Shown here: positions 1 to 9,990 of the stretch, piece after piece
How the letters are laid out: every line of letters starts with the position of its first letter
Numbering within the stretch: position 1 is the stretch's first letter
NCBI RefSeq assembly: GCF_023091745.1
Contig: NC_068933.1
Span: 21,022,001-21,086,000 of the forward strand
Direction: 5' to 3'
Length of the DNA: 64,000 nucleotides
Source: Budorcas taxicolor
Taxonomy: Eukaryota; Chordata; Mammalia; Artiodactyla; Bovidae
Program-made: the position numbers and the translations under genes
The notes under the pieces: model-generated
The model's input: only the letters and a program-made list of their open reading frames with translations
Told to the model about the DNA's origin: nothing
Database searches by the model: none

Positions 1-213
1 ATATATGTAGGCTTCATTATACTATTATTTACAAGCTTGAAATATTAGATATAATGTTTTGCCCAGTAATATTACAGACTTGGTTAAAGAAATACTGTGT
101 ATAACACTTTCAGGCAAACATTAAAGTATATTTAGACTTTAATGAAGTGGAAAGATGTTTAGGATGCATTGTTTTAAAAAAGATAAGTGAATAGTGTGAA
201 AATGGACAAATAA

Positions 214-230
214 TTATATATATATATAAT
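214..230. repeat. (TA)n short tract
   Basis: A run of alternating T and A sits in AT-rich unique DNA just upstream of a SINE. It is too short to be more than a minor microsatellite. Confidence 0.7.
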
Positions 231-284
231 ATACACACATACAAAATCATAGAGAAAAGTTTAGGAGGATTTACTTTTAACAAT

Positions 285-504
285 GGGCTTCCCACGTGGC
301 TTAGTGGTAAAGAATTCACCTGCCAATGCAGAAGATGCATGAGACATGGGTTTGATCCCAGAGTCAGGAAGATCCCCTGGAAGAGGAAATAGCAACCCAC
401 TCCAGTATTCTTGCCTGGAGAATCCCATGGATAGAGGAGCCTGGCAGGCTATAGTACATGGGTCACAAAGAGTCAGACATGAATGAGCAACTGAGCACAC
501 ATAC
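285..504 (+). mobile_element. Bov-tA SINE, full length
   Basis: The element starts with the tRNA-derived head (gggcttccc, then ttagtggtaaagaattcacctg, then a B-box-like gggtttgatccc). It continues into the BovB-derived body (agcaacccactccagtattc, cctggagaatccc) and ends with the BovB-like tail (gtcacaaagagtcagacatg). Possible 6-bp flanking repeats (aacaat) lie at 279-284 and 511-516, too short to be convincing. The antisense reading frame across it is a shadow. Confidence 0.93.
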
Positions 505-822
505 ACTCTAAACAATATTTCTCTCTGGAGGCAGTGGAATTTTAGATTTTTTGTATATGTATGTGTGTTTACATGTTTATCACTATTTTCCCTCTTTTTT
601 AAAACAGGGATCAGGTTTCTTTGCATAATGTTTAAAATTATTATTAAAAGGTAATTTTTAAAGGCTAGTTTATATGTATTTGATACATATTTTATTTGGT
701 GAACTGAGTGTTTAGGGCTCTTTTTTTCCCTCACTGTAGAGATTATTTTTTTTAACCATACAATGAATACATTCTTATCAAGGGAGCTTCAATAACATCC
801 AAGCTCTATCAGTCACAGATTT
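505..822. other. Unique AT-rich DNA
   Basis: I see no coding frame, RNA gene or recognisable repeat here beyond short T-rich runs. Confidence 0.6.
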
Positions 823-1150
823 TCAGTTCAGATCAGTTCAGTCACTCAGTCGTGTCTGATTCTTTGCGAGCCCATGGACTGCAGCATGTCAGGCCTCCCT
901 GTCCATCACCGATTTCCAGAGTTTACCCAAATTCAAGTCCATTGAGTAGATGATGCCATCCAACCATCTCATCTTCTGTCATCTCCTTTTCCTCCTGCCT
1001 TCAATCTTTTCCAATATCAGCATCTTTTCCAATGAGTCAGTTCTTTGTATCAGGTGACCAAAGTATTGGAGTTTCAGCTTCAGCATCAGTCCTTCCAAAG
1101 AATATTCAGGACTGATTTCCTTTAGGATGGACTGGTTGGATCTTCTTGCA
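823..1150 (-). mobile_element. BovB LINE, 3' end fragment
   Basis: On the minus strand this is the C-terminal end of BovB ORF2 plus its tail. On the plus strand it begins with the ttcagttcag tail repeats and runs through the block ending at ggatcttcttgca. It is 5'-truncated and degenerate, so no long frame survives. Confidence 0.92.
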
Positions 1151-1720
1151 GACCAGTTACATGTAAAGAGAAACAGACCCTGGCTGTGTTAAGCAGAAAA
1201 GAAACTCTTTAAAAGGACACTGGGTAGCTCATAGAAACTGTACAGAACTTGGTAGGTGGGATTAGAGCTTCCACAGCCAGAAGATACACCTGGACCAGCC
1301 CATTGGTTGGACACTGCTGGGCTCTGGATGGGCAACTTGGTTTGCTGACCCTGTGGGCAATGGACTGGTTGCCACTCCTAACAGCACTGCTTCTTCAGTT
1401 GGAGAACTGCAGCTGCCAGAGAGGACTCCCTACAAACCACTTTCCCAGACATCATTAGCTTTTGATTCTAATTTCACTTGATGATGTTGGGTCACGAGTC
1501 CATATCCTCCCTGCAAAGGAGGCTAGAGGAGCAGGTACGTGGCGTTTCCAGCTTTCATAATGTGAGGTGTTTCTAGATCATGGGCATCCCCAAAAGGTGA
1601 TGATATCCCACAAGAGTAATTATAGAGTAAAACAGGAATGCGCCCAGCGCCATCATCACTGTCTGCCTTCCGATAGCTCCTTCATGTGTCTGCAGTAATT
1701 ATGATGCGAATTTAATGCAA
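1151..1720. repeat. Unresolved old interspersed repeat, possibly LTR-derived
   Basis: The stretch is less AT-rich than its neighbours and reads like a mammalian repeat (aaaggacactgggtagctca; cctccctgcaaaggaggc; ggcatccccaaaaggtgatg). I cannot assign it to a named family. A 69-codon plus-strand frame at 1249-1458 has no recognisable domain and is probably chance. The alternative is unique intronic sequence. Confidence 0.3.
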
Positions 1721-1850
1721 CCAGGATTTTGTATGAATTGAACCATGAAATCATCAAAGATTTGCTATGTGTGTAAAAGATGCTCTTTTAAATGTTTTAA
1801 CTATAAAATCACATTTAATTTCTGCAAACAGCTATATCAAGTAGTTCCAG

Positions 1851-1871
1851 CTGAGCCACCAGGGAAGCCCT
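1851..1871 (-). mobile_element. Bov-tA head fragment
   Basis: Only the reverse complement of the SINE 5' head is present (ctgagccaccagggaagccc). No body or tail is attached, so this is a remnant. Confidence 0.6.
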
Positions 1872-2190
1872 CTTATTAGTAGCCCCATAAATTTAGCCAT
1901 AGAGAAACAATGAAAATGGACAAGGGTCACAGAGCTGATGAGAAATATAACAAAGATTTTAATCCAGAGCTCACACCTCTAATTTGGTTCCAGAGCTCAT
2001 ACCTCTAAATCTGAGGTTATACTATCTCCCATATCTTCAAAGAATATTGCTATCGTGGTAATGGGAGATGAATTTATATTTACTCTTACCCAGATTTATT
2101 AGAATATTTTTCCATGCCAGTCATAAAGAAGTGAGAAAAAAAAATTATCATTTTCTATCAGTGTAGCTGCTCTATTTTACCTTGCTTTGG
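1872..2190. other. Unique DNA
   Basis: No gene or recognisable repeat is seen. A near-repeat of ccagagctca occurs at about 1965-2000. Confidence 0.5.
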
Positions 2191-2198
2191 GTGAGTCT

Positions 2199-2300
2199 AC
2201 CCATTCCAGTATTCTGGCCTGGAGAATTCTCTGGACCGTATAGTCCATGGGGTCACAAAGAGTCGGACACAACTGAATGACTTTCACCACTTTCACTTGA
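2199..2300 (+). mobile_element. Bov-A monomer SINE with target-site duplication
   Basis: This is a SINE body without the tRNA head: ccattccagtattctggcct, then gtccatggggtcacaaagag, then tcggacacaactgaatgac and a ctttcac tail. It is bounded by an exact 8-bp repeat gtgagtct at 2191-2198 and 2301-2308, consistent with insertion as a short unit. Confidence 0.88.
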
Positions 2301-2308
2301 GTGAGTCT

Positions 2309-3937
2309 GGGGATGTTTGGCTTTTTCTTTTGCTTGTTTGTTTTGGTTTATTTTGTACTTGAGGCTGTGATAGGTGTGCAAAATGTCAGGTTTCTTGTTT
2401 TTGTCTTTTCCAGGAAAGAAAAGATTTGTCAACAATGGAACATTTTCTTTGCTGACTTTCTTCTTACTTCCCCTTCTTTCCAAACCCCCCCAAAATTTTT
2501 TTGAGTTCTTGGTTTAAAAACTACATTTCTCAAAAAATAAATTTGGATGAACTTGTAAATTAACTATCAGAAGATTCACCAGTAAAGGCAATGGGCCAAT
2601 GCTTACTAATTCTTTTAAATATATGCATGTAGAAATTACTCTTTCCCTCCCAGAGTAATAGTTTTAACAGTTATATCAGATATCTACCTAAATTCTACAA
2701 CTTTCCCAGACTTTAAAGCACAACATATTACTATGACCATTTTTCACATAAAGATACTGTAGTATACAGATGAACTATGTAACTAAAATCAGTAGCTAGG
2801 CTAGAATGTAACATACACATAGTTTGATGGTTTTAGTATGCAGACATGGGTGACCACGTCCATCCATTTTGCTTTTCTGTAAAGGTCAATGCATAGCTTA
2901 TACATGTGATTGCACAAAAAGTGCCAGCTGGGGTAATATTTTTTTTTTGAAGAATGCCTGGGCATGAGACTTTACATTAGTATGGTAATAATGATTACTT
3001 TCATAATTAATTCAAATTTTAATAATGATCCCAAACCATGAAAGCAATAGATTCTTCTTTCCCAATCATTCAAATACATTGAATAAGGGTGTAAATTTAT
3101 TCAGTGTTCATTTATCTCTCAATGACATAGGCTGTTTACTTTTATGGGACCGCTAAAATAGCAAGTAGCTCCTTTCCTGTCAGCCTCTTTCAAGAAAAAG
3201 TGGTGATTTTCCATCAGACCTTTGACTTGTCAACTTGAGCAGATTAACTCCATGCAGCTACTATGAAGCATTTAACAAATCACTTTCTTTTCCCACCCAG
3301 TTGCAGATTCGTTAGCTACGATAGCCACATTTTCAACACATGCATAAATGCATGGGTTTCTTGAATCGCCAAGGAGTAGACAGACAGAATTTAAATATAT
3401 TCATAGAGCATTCTACTTGTGGCAATCACTTGGGACTTTATAAAGTCACACAGAGGACTAATTCTCAGGTATAGGGTAGCTATTTATTCCCAACATGGAA
3501 CCTATAGGTTAGACATAGATTATTTTAGCTAAAGAATTCTGTTTTGTCTTTCCAGATTTTCTGTCAGGTATTGATGGTAAAACTAGCCTCCAGCCAGTTA
3601 TTTGATTCACATCTGTTGTCTATCAGGAACACAACTTTCTCTGACTAGCTGTTCCTTTTCTTCTTTTAAGGTTCCTTTTACTTTATAAAATCAATCAAAT
3701 ATTGCTGGAACTCAGTGGGAGTCCTTTTTGTGGATGTGTTATATAACCAGAAATTATTTTGATAAAGAGATATTGAACTTGCCCGCCCAATTCTTACAGT
3801 TAAGTGGGCAGAGTTGATTTGGAAAATTATATCTTAAAGCTGTCAGGACATAATTTAGTCAATGATTTCAATAAGCATGTTAATTGCCTTGTGTGTCTTT
3901 TTCATACTAAATATAAACTTTTCCCATTGCGGTTCTT
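2309..3937. other. Unique AT-rich DNA, 1.6 kb
   Basis: No SINE, LINE or LTR signature is recognisable and no frame resembles a known protein. There are short homopolymers (T run near 2941). It could be ordinary intronic or intergenic sequence or repeats too old to see by eye. Confidence 0.5.
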
Positions 3938-4134
3938 GTTCAGTTGCTCAGTTGTGTTCACCTCTTTGCCACCCCAAGGGCTGCAGCACACAAGGCTTCT
4001 CTGTCCTTCAGTAAACCGCAGAGTTTGCTCAAACTCATGTCCATTGAGTTGGTGATGCCATTCAACCTTCTCATCCTCTGTTGACCCTTCTCCTGTCCTC
4101 AACTTTTTCCCAGTATCAGGGTCTTTTCCAATGA
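3938..4134 (-). mobile_element. BovB LINE, 3' end fragment
   Basis: The plus strand reads cagttgctcagttgtg, then ctgcagcacacaaggcttct, then cattgagttggtgatgccat and cttttccaatgaatg. This is the reverse complement of the BovB ORF2 C-terminus and tail. It is truncated after about 200 bp. Confidence 0.88.
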
Positions 4135-4237
4135 ATGTAAAGCGTATCAGTTTAAAACTTGAGAATATTCTCTAAATAGCTATTATTAGTTTCCTCTTTC
4201 AAGATGAATCCGGATAGTTTTCAGGCAAACAGCGAAG

Positions 4238-4412
4238 GAACTCAGCTACACATATACATGTATCCATTCTCCTCCAAACTCCCCTCTCTTCCAGGCTGCC
4301 ACACAACATTAAGCAGAATTCCCTGTGCTGTACAGTAGGACCTTTTTGGTTATCCATATTAAACACAGCAGTGTGTTAATTGGGTATACCCCAATACAAA
4401 ATTAAAAGTTAA
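4238..4412 (-). mobile_element. Degenerate L1 3' UTR fragment
   Basis: The block ttaagcagaattccctgtgc, then tgtacagtaggacc, then ttggttatccat is the reverse complement of the artiodactyl L1 3' region seen on the plus strand at 49,560-49,600 in this window. The last 35 bp (ccccaatacaaaattaaaagtt) instead look like a plus-strand L1 tail, so two fragments may be juxtaposed. Confidence 0.5.
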
Positions 4413-4518
4413 AAAAAGAGATGAATCCTGAAGGAACTAAAGAGGAAAAGGCAGAGAAAACCATGGAAAAACTTAAGGCAATGGCTGGTGGTGGGGAGGA
4501 GAGTGTTTTGAGATAATA

Positions 4519-4726
4519 GGTGGTGCTAGTGGTCAAGAACCTGCCTGCCAGTGCAGGAGACACAAGAGTTCTGGTTTGATCCCTGGGTTGGGAAGATCCC
4601 CTGGAGGAGGGCATGGCAGCCCACTCCAGTATTCTTGCCTGGAGAATCCCACAGAGGAGCCTGGCGGGCTACAGTCTATGGGATTGCAAAGAGTTGGACA
4701 CGACTGCAGTAACTTAGCACAGCAAG
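4519..4726 (+). mobile_element. Bov-tA SINE
   Basis: The head (ggtggtgctagtggtcaaga), the B-box-like segment (tggtttgatccc), the body (cagcccactccagtattctt) and the BovB tail (gcaaagagttggacacgactg) are all recognisable and in order. A few bases of the extreme 5' end are missing. Confidence 0.92.
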
Positions 4727-4999
4727 GTGGTGACCTTGACCTGGGGGAGAGGGCAGCATCAGTGGGCTAAGCAGAATAGAACAGTAAAGGAGACATTTAT
4801 TCTGTTTTTGCATCTCTCTACTACTACCTTGAGATAGAACCCTGTGAATGAGGATCCCAGAAAAATAAGGACACACTGACTGAGCTCCAGTATTTGCTTC
4901 CCACTGCTTCTTCTCCAAAACCCCAAAGCTGGCAAATCATGATCTAAGGAGTATTCCATGTGGTCTCTCTCTGGGAAGTAGAGAGATAATCCCTAATCT

Positions 5000-5072
5000 G
5001 TAGATCTGTATTACATACTGAGGAGCCACTGACTGCCTTTCTGCTGCCTGAGTTTCTTCATCATAGGGCCTA
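5000..5072 (+). mobile_element. MIR fragment (probable)
   Basis: The segment ctgcctgagtttcttcatca resembles the MIR core (cctcagtttcctcatctg). Flanks are too diverged to set the ends. The remainder of 4,727-5,169 shows nothing else. Confidence 0.4.
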
Positions 5073-5301
5073 CAGGTTAGAATGAGAAGATATTTCAGAC
5101 GTGAAACTACTTAAAAGAGGGGAAAAGGCAGATCGGACTGTGGATTCCCGTTAAGAGCAGACATATTATTTAGGTTGGTACAAATGTAATTGTGGTTTCA
5201 GACTGTGAATTTTAAATCATTATAACTAAGTTCAACCACATCTTTATTAATCAAAATAGGGACCATTGCAATCAACACATTTTTGCCAATGAGAAATAAG
5301 T

Positions 5302-6226
5302 TTATTTATTCCTGTAGTAAAAAATCCGTGCTTCAGAATTCAATAGACTCTTGGAAAGCATTTTTTTTTCTGCCTCCTTCTGGTTGTGGAAGTGTTCTCC
5401 CTGAAAAAAGTTGTCAAGATGCTTGAAGAAGTGGTAGTTGGTTGGTGGGAGGTCAGGTGAATATGGTGGATGAGGCAAAACTTTGTAGCCCAATTTGTTC
5501 AACTTTTGAAGCTGTGTGTCACACAACCAACACCTTTTGGTTGTGTGACATGTGGGTGGGTATTGTCATGGAGAAGAACTGGGCCCATTCTGTTGACCAC
5601 CGCCAACGGCAGGTGTTGTAGTTTGGGATGCATCTCATCGATCTGCTGAGCATACTTCTCAGATATAATGGTTTCACCAGGATTCAGAAAGCTGTAGTGG
5701 ATCAGATGGGTGGTAGATCACCAAACAGTGACATGACCCTTTTGTGGGTGCAAGTTTGGCTTTGTAAAGTGCTTTGGAGCTTTTTCTCGGTATGACCACT
5801 GAGCTGGTTGTCGTATAAAATCCACTTTTCGTAGCACATCCCAATCTGATCAAGAAATGGTTTATTGTTGCATAGAATAAGAGAAGATGACACTTTGACA
5901 TCTTTTTGATTTTCAGTCAGCTCATGAGACACCCACTTACCGAACTTTTTCACCTTTCAATTTGCTTCAAATGTCAAGTGACCATAGAATGGTTGACATT
6001 GAGTTCTTTTGCAAATTCTCATATAGTTATAAAGGGGATCAGATTGATGATGGCTCTCAGTTGTCACTGTCAACTTCCGATAGCTAGCCACTATACTCCT
6101 CATCCTCAAGGTTCTCGCCTTCTTTGTAACACTTCTTGAGCCACCACTGCACTGAACGTTCGTTAGCAGTTCCTGGGCCAAAGGCATTGTTGATGTTGCG
6201 AGTTGTCTTGCTGCTTCACAACCCAT
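5302..6226 (-). pseudogene. Mariner transposase, broken
   Basis: The frame is split over several minus-strand pieces. 5957-6226 holds the degenerate N-terminal helix-turn-helix part. 5702-5953 carries the start of the catalytic domain (GKWVSHELTENQK, EKWILYDN). 5302-5526 carries the end (HPPYSPDLPPTNYHFFKHLD). Mariner transposases use three Asp residues (DD34D). The first sits in a CDEKW-type motif and is Tyr here (CYEKW). The second, in HDN, is still present near 5565. The third, in a TDYHFF-type motif, is Asn here (TNYHFF). A hairpin-forming insertion just downstream of HDN also shifts the frame. In active relatives the enzyme cuts and pastes the element at TA sites; this copy cannot. Confidence 0.88.
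5517..5550. repeat. Perfect 14-bp inverted repeat with 6-nt loop
   Basis: The arms tgtcacacaaccaa (5517-5530) and ttggttgtgtgaca (5537-5550) are exact reverse complements around the loop cacctt. The right arm, read on the minus strand, is the expected transposase sequence directly after the HDN motif. The left arm is an extra inverted copy. Confidence 0.9.
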
Positions 6227-6453
6227 TTGAACTTGAATAAGAGCTTAAATTTGCTTTTTATCTAACATCATTTCCATAGTCTATAATAAATAGAAAATAC
6301 ACAGCAAGTAATAAGTCATTAGCAAAAAACATAAAGTGAGAAATACACATTAAGATGATGTATAACATAACCATATTCATTCAAGAATGTACTCCAATAT
6401 CAAGTAGCAAAATTCAACAATGTAAAAGTGCAATTACTTTTACACCAACCTAA

Positions 6454-6766
6454 CAGAATGATGAACTGAGAATCGAAAACTGACCTGATACAATGTTCTA
6501 GAAGTTATTAGGATGGGATTAGCCATAAGTCTACAAAAAAGAGAAAAAAAAACAAACAAACAGAAATATCAGGCATAATTTTTTTGAATGATTGAATAAA
6601 AAAAATGAACACTGAAAACATGAAGTTGAAGAATGAAATAATGCACTGGAAATCAAAACTGAGAAAATCTTCTAGAATAGGAGTTGGGTGATTTCTTTTT
6701 TGTGTACAGGGCCAGAGAATAGACTTTAGTTTTTGTGGGTCACAGATGGATGGCCTTTGTCATATA
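6454..6766. other. Unique A-rich spacer between two DNA transposons
   Basis: No coding frame or named repeat is seen. An A-rich run lies at 6,535-6,560. Confidence 0.5.
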
Positions 6767-8030
6767 CAGGCATGCCTCACATTATCGTGCTTTGCTTTAT
6801 TTTACAAAACAAAGGTTTATGGCAGCCTTACATTGAGCAAATCTATCAGAGCCATTTTTTCCCAGTAGCATTTGCTCACTTTGCGTCTGTGTCACATTTT
6901 GGTAATTCTCACAATATTTTAACTTTTCCATTATTATTATATTTGTTGTTGTGATCTGGGATTAGTGATCGTTGATGTTACTATTGTGATTGCTTTGGGG
7001 TGCTCTGAACCACATCCATATAAAACAGCAAGCCTAATTCATGAATGTTACATGTATTCTGATTGCTCCACCAACTGGCCATTCCCCCATCTTTCTCCTT
7101 TTCCTTAGGGCTCCCTATTCCCTGAGACACAACAATATTGAAATCAGGCTGATAAACAACTCTGTAGTGGCCTCTAAGTGTTCAAGTGAAAGGAAGGGTC
7201 TCACATCTCTCACCTTAAATCAAAATCTGGAAATGAAGACGGTTACTGTGGGAGGCAGGCTGAAAGCCAAGATAGGTGCTGAAATCCAGGCTTCTTGTGC
7301 CAAACAATTAGCTAAATTGTGAATACAAAGTAGAACTTCTTAAAGGAAATTAAAAGTGCAACTCCAGTAAACATAAAGGAATGATAAGAAAGTGAAATAG
7401 CCTTAAGGTTGATATGCAGGAAGTTTTAGTAATCTGGATAAAAGATCAAAATGGTCGCCATGTTCCTTTAAACCAAAGTCCAATCCAGAGCAAACTCCTA
7501 ACTCTCTTCAATTCTATGAAGACTGAGAGAGGTGAGGAAGCTATAGAAGAAAAGTTTCAAGGTTTAGGAAAAGAAGCTGTCTCCATAACAAAAAAGCTGA
7601 AGCATAACACAAAAAATTAAAAGGTGAAGAAGCAAGAAATCCTGTAGAAGCTGCAACAAGTTATGCAGAAGATCTAGCCGAAATAATTAACGAAGAAGGG
7701 TCTGCACTTAACAACAGATTTTCTGTGTGGGAAAAACAGACTTTTATCAGACTTTTATCGGAAGAGCATGCCATCTAGGACTCTAGGAATTTCTTGGCTA
7801 GAAAGGAGAAGTCAACCCCTGACTTCAAAGCTTCAAAGGACAGACAGACTCTCTTGTTAGGGGCTAAAGTTGCTGAGTAATATTCCCTTGTACCTGATGT
7901 AGCTGATGATGGTTGGGGTGGTTGTGGCAATTTGTTAAAATAAGAAAGGGATACATTAAGGCAAGACTCTTCAGTGACAAAAGGATTACAACTCACTGAA
8001 GCCTCAGATAAATTTTTAGCAATAATTTCC
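6767..8030 (+). mobile_element. Tigger1 (pogo-like) DNA transposon, internally deleted and rearranged
   Basis: The left terminal repeat caggcatgcctcac follows a TA dinucleotide at 6765-6766. The 5' non-coding part (gtagcatttgctcac, cacattttggtaattctcac) and the transposase region follow in plus orientation to about 7870. A segment at about 7874-7972 reads as Tigger C-terminal sequence on the opposite strand. Plus-orientation 3' coding sequence (ggattacaactcactgaagc) then resumes to about 8030. Roughly the second half of the normal 2.4-kb element, including the central catalytic region and the right terminal repeat, is missing. Confidence 0.85.
7150..8030 (+). pseudogene. Tigger1 transposase relic
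   Basis: The remains of a pogo-type transposase are readable in scattered plus-strand frames. The N-terminal helix-turn-helix start (ASKCSSERK, LTLNQNLEM) lies near 7165-7240. The CENP-B-like DNA-binding part (VLVIWIKDQ, then NSMKTERGEEAIEEKFQ) lies at 7414-7570. A DDE-domain start follows near 7690-7860. An 11-bp tandem duplication (agacttttatc twice, about 7738-7760) and many substitutions break the frame. The C-terminal motif LPQPPQPSSAT is present only on the minus strand, inside the inverted segment. The protein would bind the terminal repeats and move the element; nothing functional remains. Confidence 0.8.
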
Positions 8031-8227
8031 ATGACAAGAAAGTGAATAAACAAATCATGTTATATTCACAAATCAGAATAATTTACAACACTTGTTATAT
8101 ACAAATTTTAACTGTACAATACTAAGTTAAAAAAATGTTCCAGATGACAACATACAGCCTAATACACTTTCTATAAAGTTTATAAAAATCCTAATGTTTA
8201 ACAATATACTCTTTTAGGAATGTATGT
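8031..8227. other. Unique AT-rich DNA
   Basis: No recognisable gene or repeat. The Tigger1 3' end is absent from this stretch. Confidence 0.5.
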
Positions 8228-8328
8228 AGTATTCTTGCCTGGAAAATTCTGTGGACAGAGGAGCCTGGCAGGCTACAGTTCATGGGGTCAGAATGAATCA
8301 GACATGACTGAGTGACTGAGCACACACG
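8228..8328 (+). mobile_element. Bov-A/Bov-tA 3' fragment
   Basis: It begins inside the SINE body (agtattcttgcctggaaaat) and runs to the BovB-like tail (cagacatgactgagtgactg), so the tRNA head is missing. Confidence 0.85.
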
Positions 8329-8343
8329 TAGATGCATTCAGCT

Positions 8344-8665
8344 CAGTTCAGTTCAGTCGCTCAGTCGTGTCCGACTCTTTGTGACCCCATGAATCGCAGC
8401 ACACCAGGCCTCCCTGTCCATCACCAACTCCCGGAGTTCACTCAGACTCGCGTCCATTGAGTCAGTGATGCCATCCAGCCATCTCATCCTCTGTCGTCCC
8501 CTTCTCCTCCTGCCCCCAATCCCTCCCAGCATCAGAGTCTTTTCCAATGAGTCAACACTTTGCATGAGGTGGCCAAAGTACTGGAGTTTCAGCTTCAGCA
8601 TCATTCCTTCCAAAGAAATCCCAGGGCTGATCTCCTTCAGAATGGACTGGTTGGATCTCCTTGCA
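8344..8665 (-). mobile_element. BovB LINE, 3' end fragment
   Basis: The copy is close to the BovB type: cagttcagttcagtcgctca tail repeats, then the C-terminal coding region to ggatctccttgca. On the minus strand the last ~100 codons are open to the normal C-terminus (KSRTRLSD). The 136-codon minus-strand frame at 8353-8763 is this remnant plus about 30 codons of unrelated flanking DNA. Confidence 0.95.
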
Positions 8666-9990
8666 CCAAGTAAAAAGGAAAACAATGAAATTGGAGTGTG
8701 GAATTCAGAATGGGGGCTACCTATGTTGGGGGAACTGGAGGGATGGATTGGGGTTGAAATCATGTGGCAAAGAGTAGGATAAAGATCAAGATCCTCACTT
8801 TTGTTTGGGATGATGTACTTGCAGCTGCAAATTTTGCTATTACAAGTAGTCAGTTAAATAAAATCAGGCTATGTAGGGGCCAGTGATGAGTGTGTCATGT
8901 ATCAATGATTGAGATGAATCTATAACCCAATTCTTGCACCTGAGGTCCAATTAAAAAGAGAGTAACATCCTTCTTCCCAATTTTTCCAATAGAAACTAAT
9001 TTCCTATAAAATTCAGAATAAGTAACCCGGGACTGAAAACTAATCTTCTGTAGGGAAGAATCATCAGTTTGTATTTGCTAGGACAAAAGCCAGTTTCTTC
9101 CAGGTAATATTTTTACAAATGCCTTAGAGTGTCAACACCAAGCCTAATTTTGCTTTTTTGGATATAAATTCAACTTGACTTTTATCACCAAATAAAGCAG
9201 ATTCATTTTTATTAAATACCCATTGAGATAACTAACCCTGTTATGATCTCCCCAAATACCTGCATCTGGTATTTCCTTGAGTATCTATATTCATAGCCTT
9301 ATTACTCAGTTTTACCTTTTGCAGATTTTAAGAAAGCCCTGGAAATATTTCTGACATGACCAAAGTTTCATCAGTATGACATTTATCATGCTTAGCTTTA
9401 AGCTATCAATGAACTTCTAGTTGAATTAATATTAGTTTGCATCCAATAATGGTGTTAACTTTCTAGTTCTGAAGATTCTTCAGGTATAAAGCAATAATGG
9501 AAATAATTTCAGATATTTGTTTTGCTGCTATTAATGACTGGCAGTAGTCTTGCTCAGTTGGAAATTAAAGAAACTCTGCTTCTAATAACCAATTAACATA
9601 GACATTTGTTTGTACGTTAAATTAAAGGATGAAAAAAACAGCAAGCTTGCACATGTGCTCAAATTAAAAGATTAAAATTATATAAAACTTTATTTTAAAA
9701 TAAGTGTAACTCAATATAAGGAAAAGTGTTATGAAAATATAATCCAGGTGTTTGTATATTATATCAAAATCATGAGGGTGAAAAGCAAATAGATGGCTAA
9801 AGTGTGGGTAACATTCCTTCAGGTGGTGGAACTGGCAAAATCTTTGGCCATAATTGCTTGCTTTCTTCATTTTCTTTTGAGAAAATTATATGGATTCTAG
9901 GAAATATCAATGACTCTTTAATAGATGAAAAGTGTTTAAGGGTCATGACCATTAATTCACTAAGAGAACCTGGTCCAAGCTGAACAGTAC
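8666..9990. other. Unique AT-rich DNA, 1.3 kb
   Basis: No gene, RNA or repeat family is recognisable. The 68-codon minus-strand frame at 9664-9870 is hydrophobic and low in complexity, and is most likely chance. Confidence 0.5.

Larger units (their letters stand above)
5170..6453 (-). mobile_element. Mariner DNA transposon, both ends present
   Basis: The copy is about 1.28 kb with terminal inverted repeats: ttaggttggtacaaatgtaa at the left, and the right end reads ttaggttggtgtaaaagtaa on the minus strand. TA dinucleotides sit at both edges (5171-5172 and 6451-6452), as expected for the Tc1/mariner TA target site. The transposase reads on the minus strand. The ends and product resemble the mariner group that includes primate Hsmar1. 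Whether the outer TTA belongs to the element or to the target cannot be settled by eye. Confidence 0.92.

Noticed and set aside
285..360. tRNA-like A and B boxes at the SINE heads here and in many other places
   Set aside because: These belong to Bov-tA and CHR SINE heads, which are followed by SINE bodies. None folds as a stand-alone tRNA gene by eye.
8353..8763. A 136-codon minus-strand frame that looks like a gene
   Set aside because: Its C-terminal 100 codons are the BovB ORF2 end and its start lies in unrelated flanking DNA, so it is a fused remnant and not a gene.
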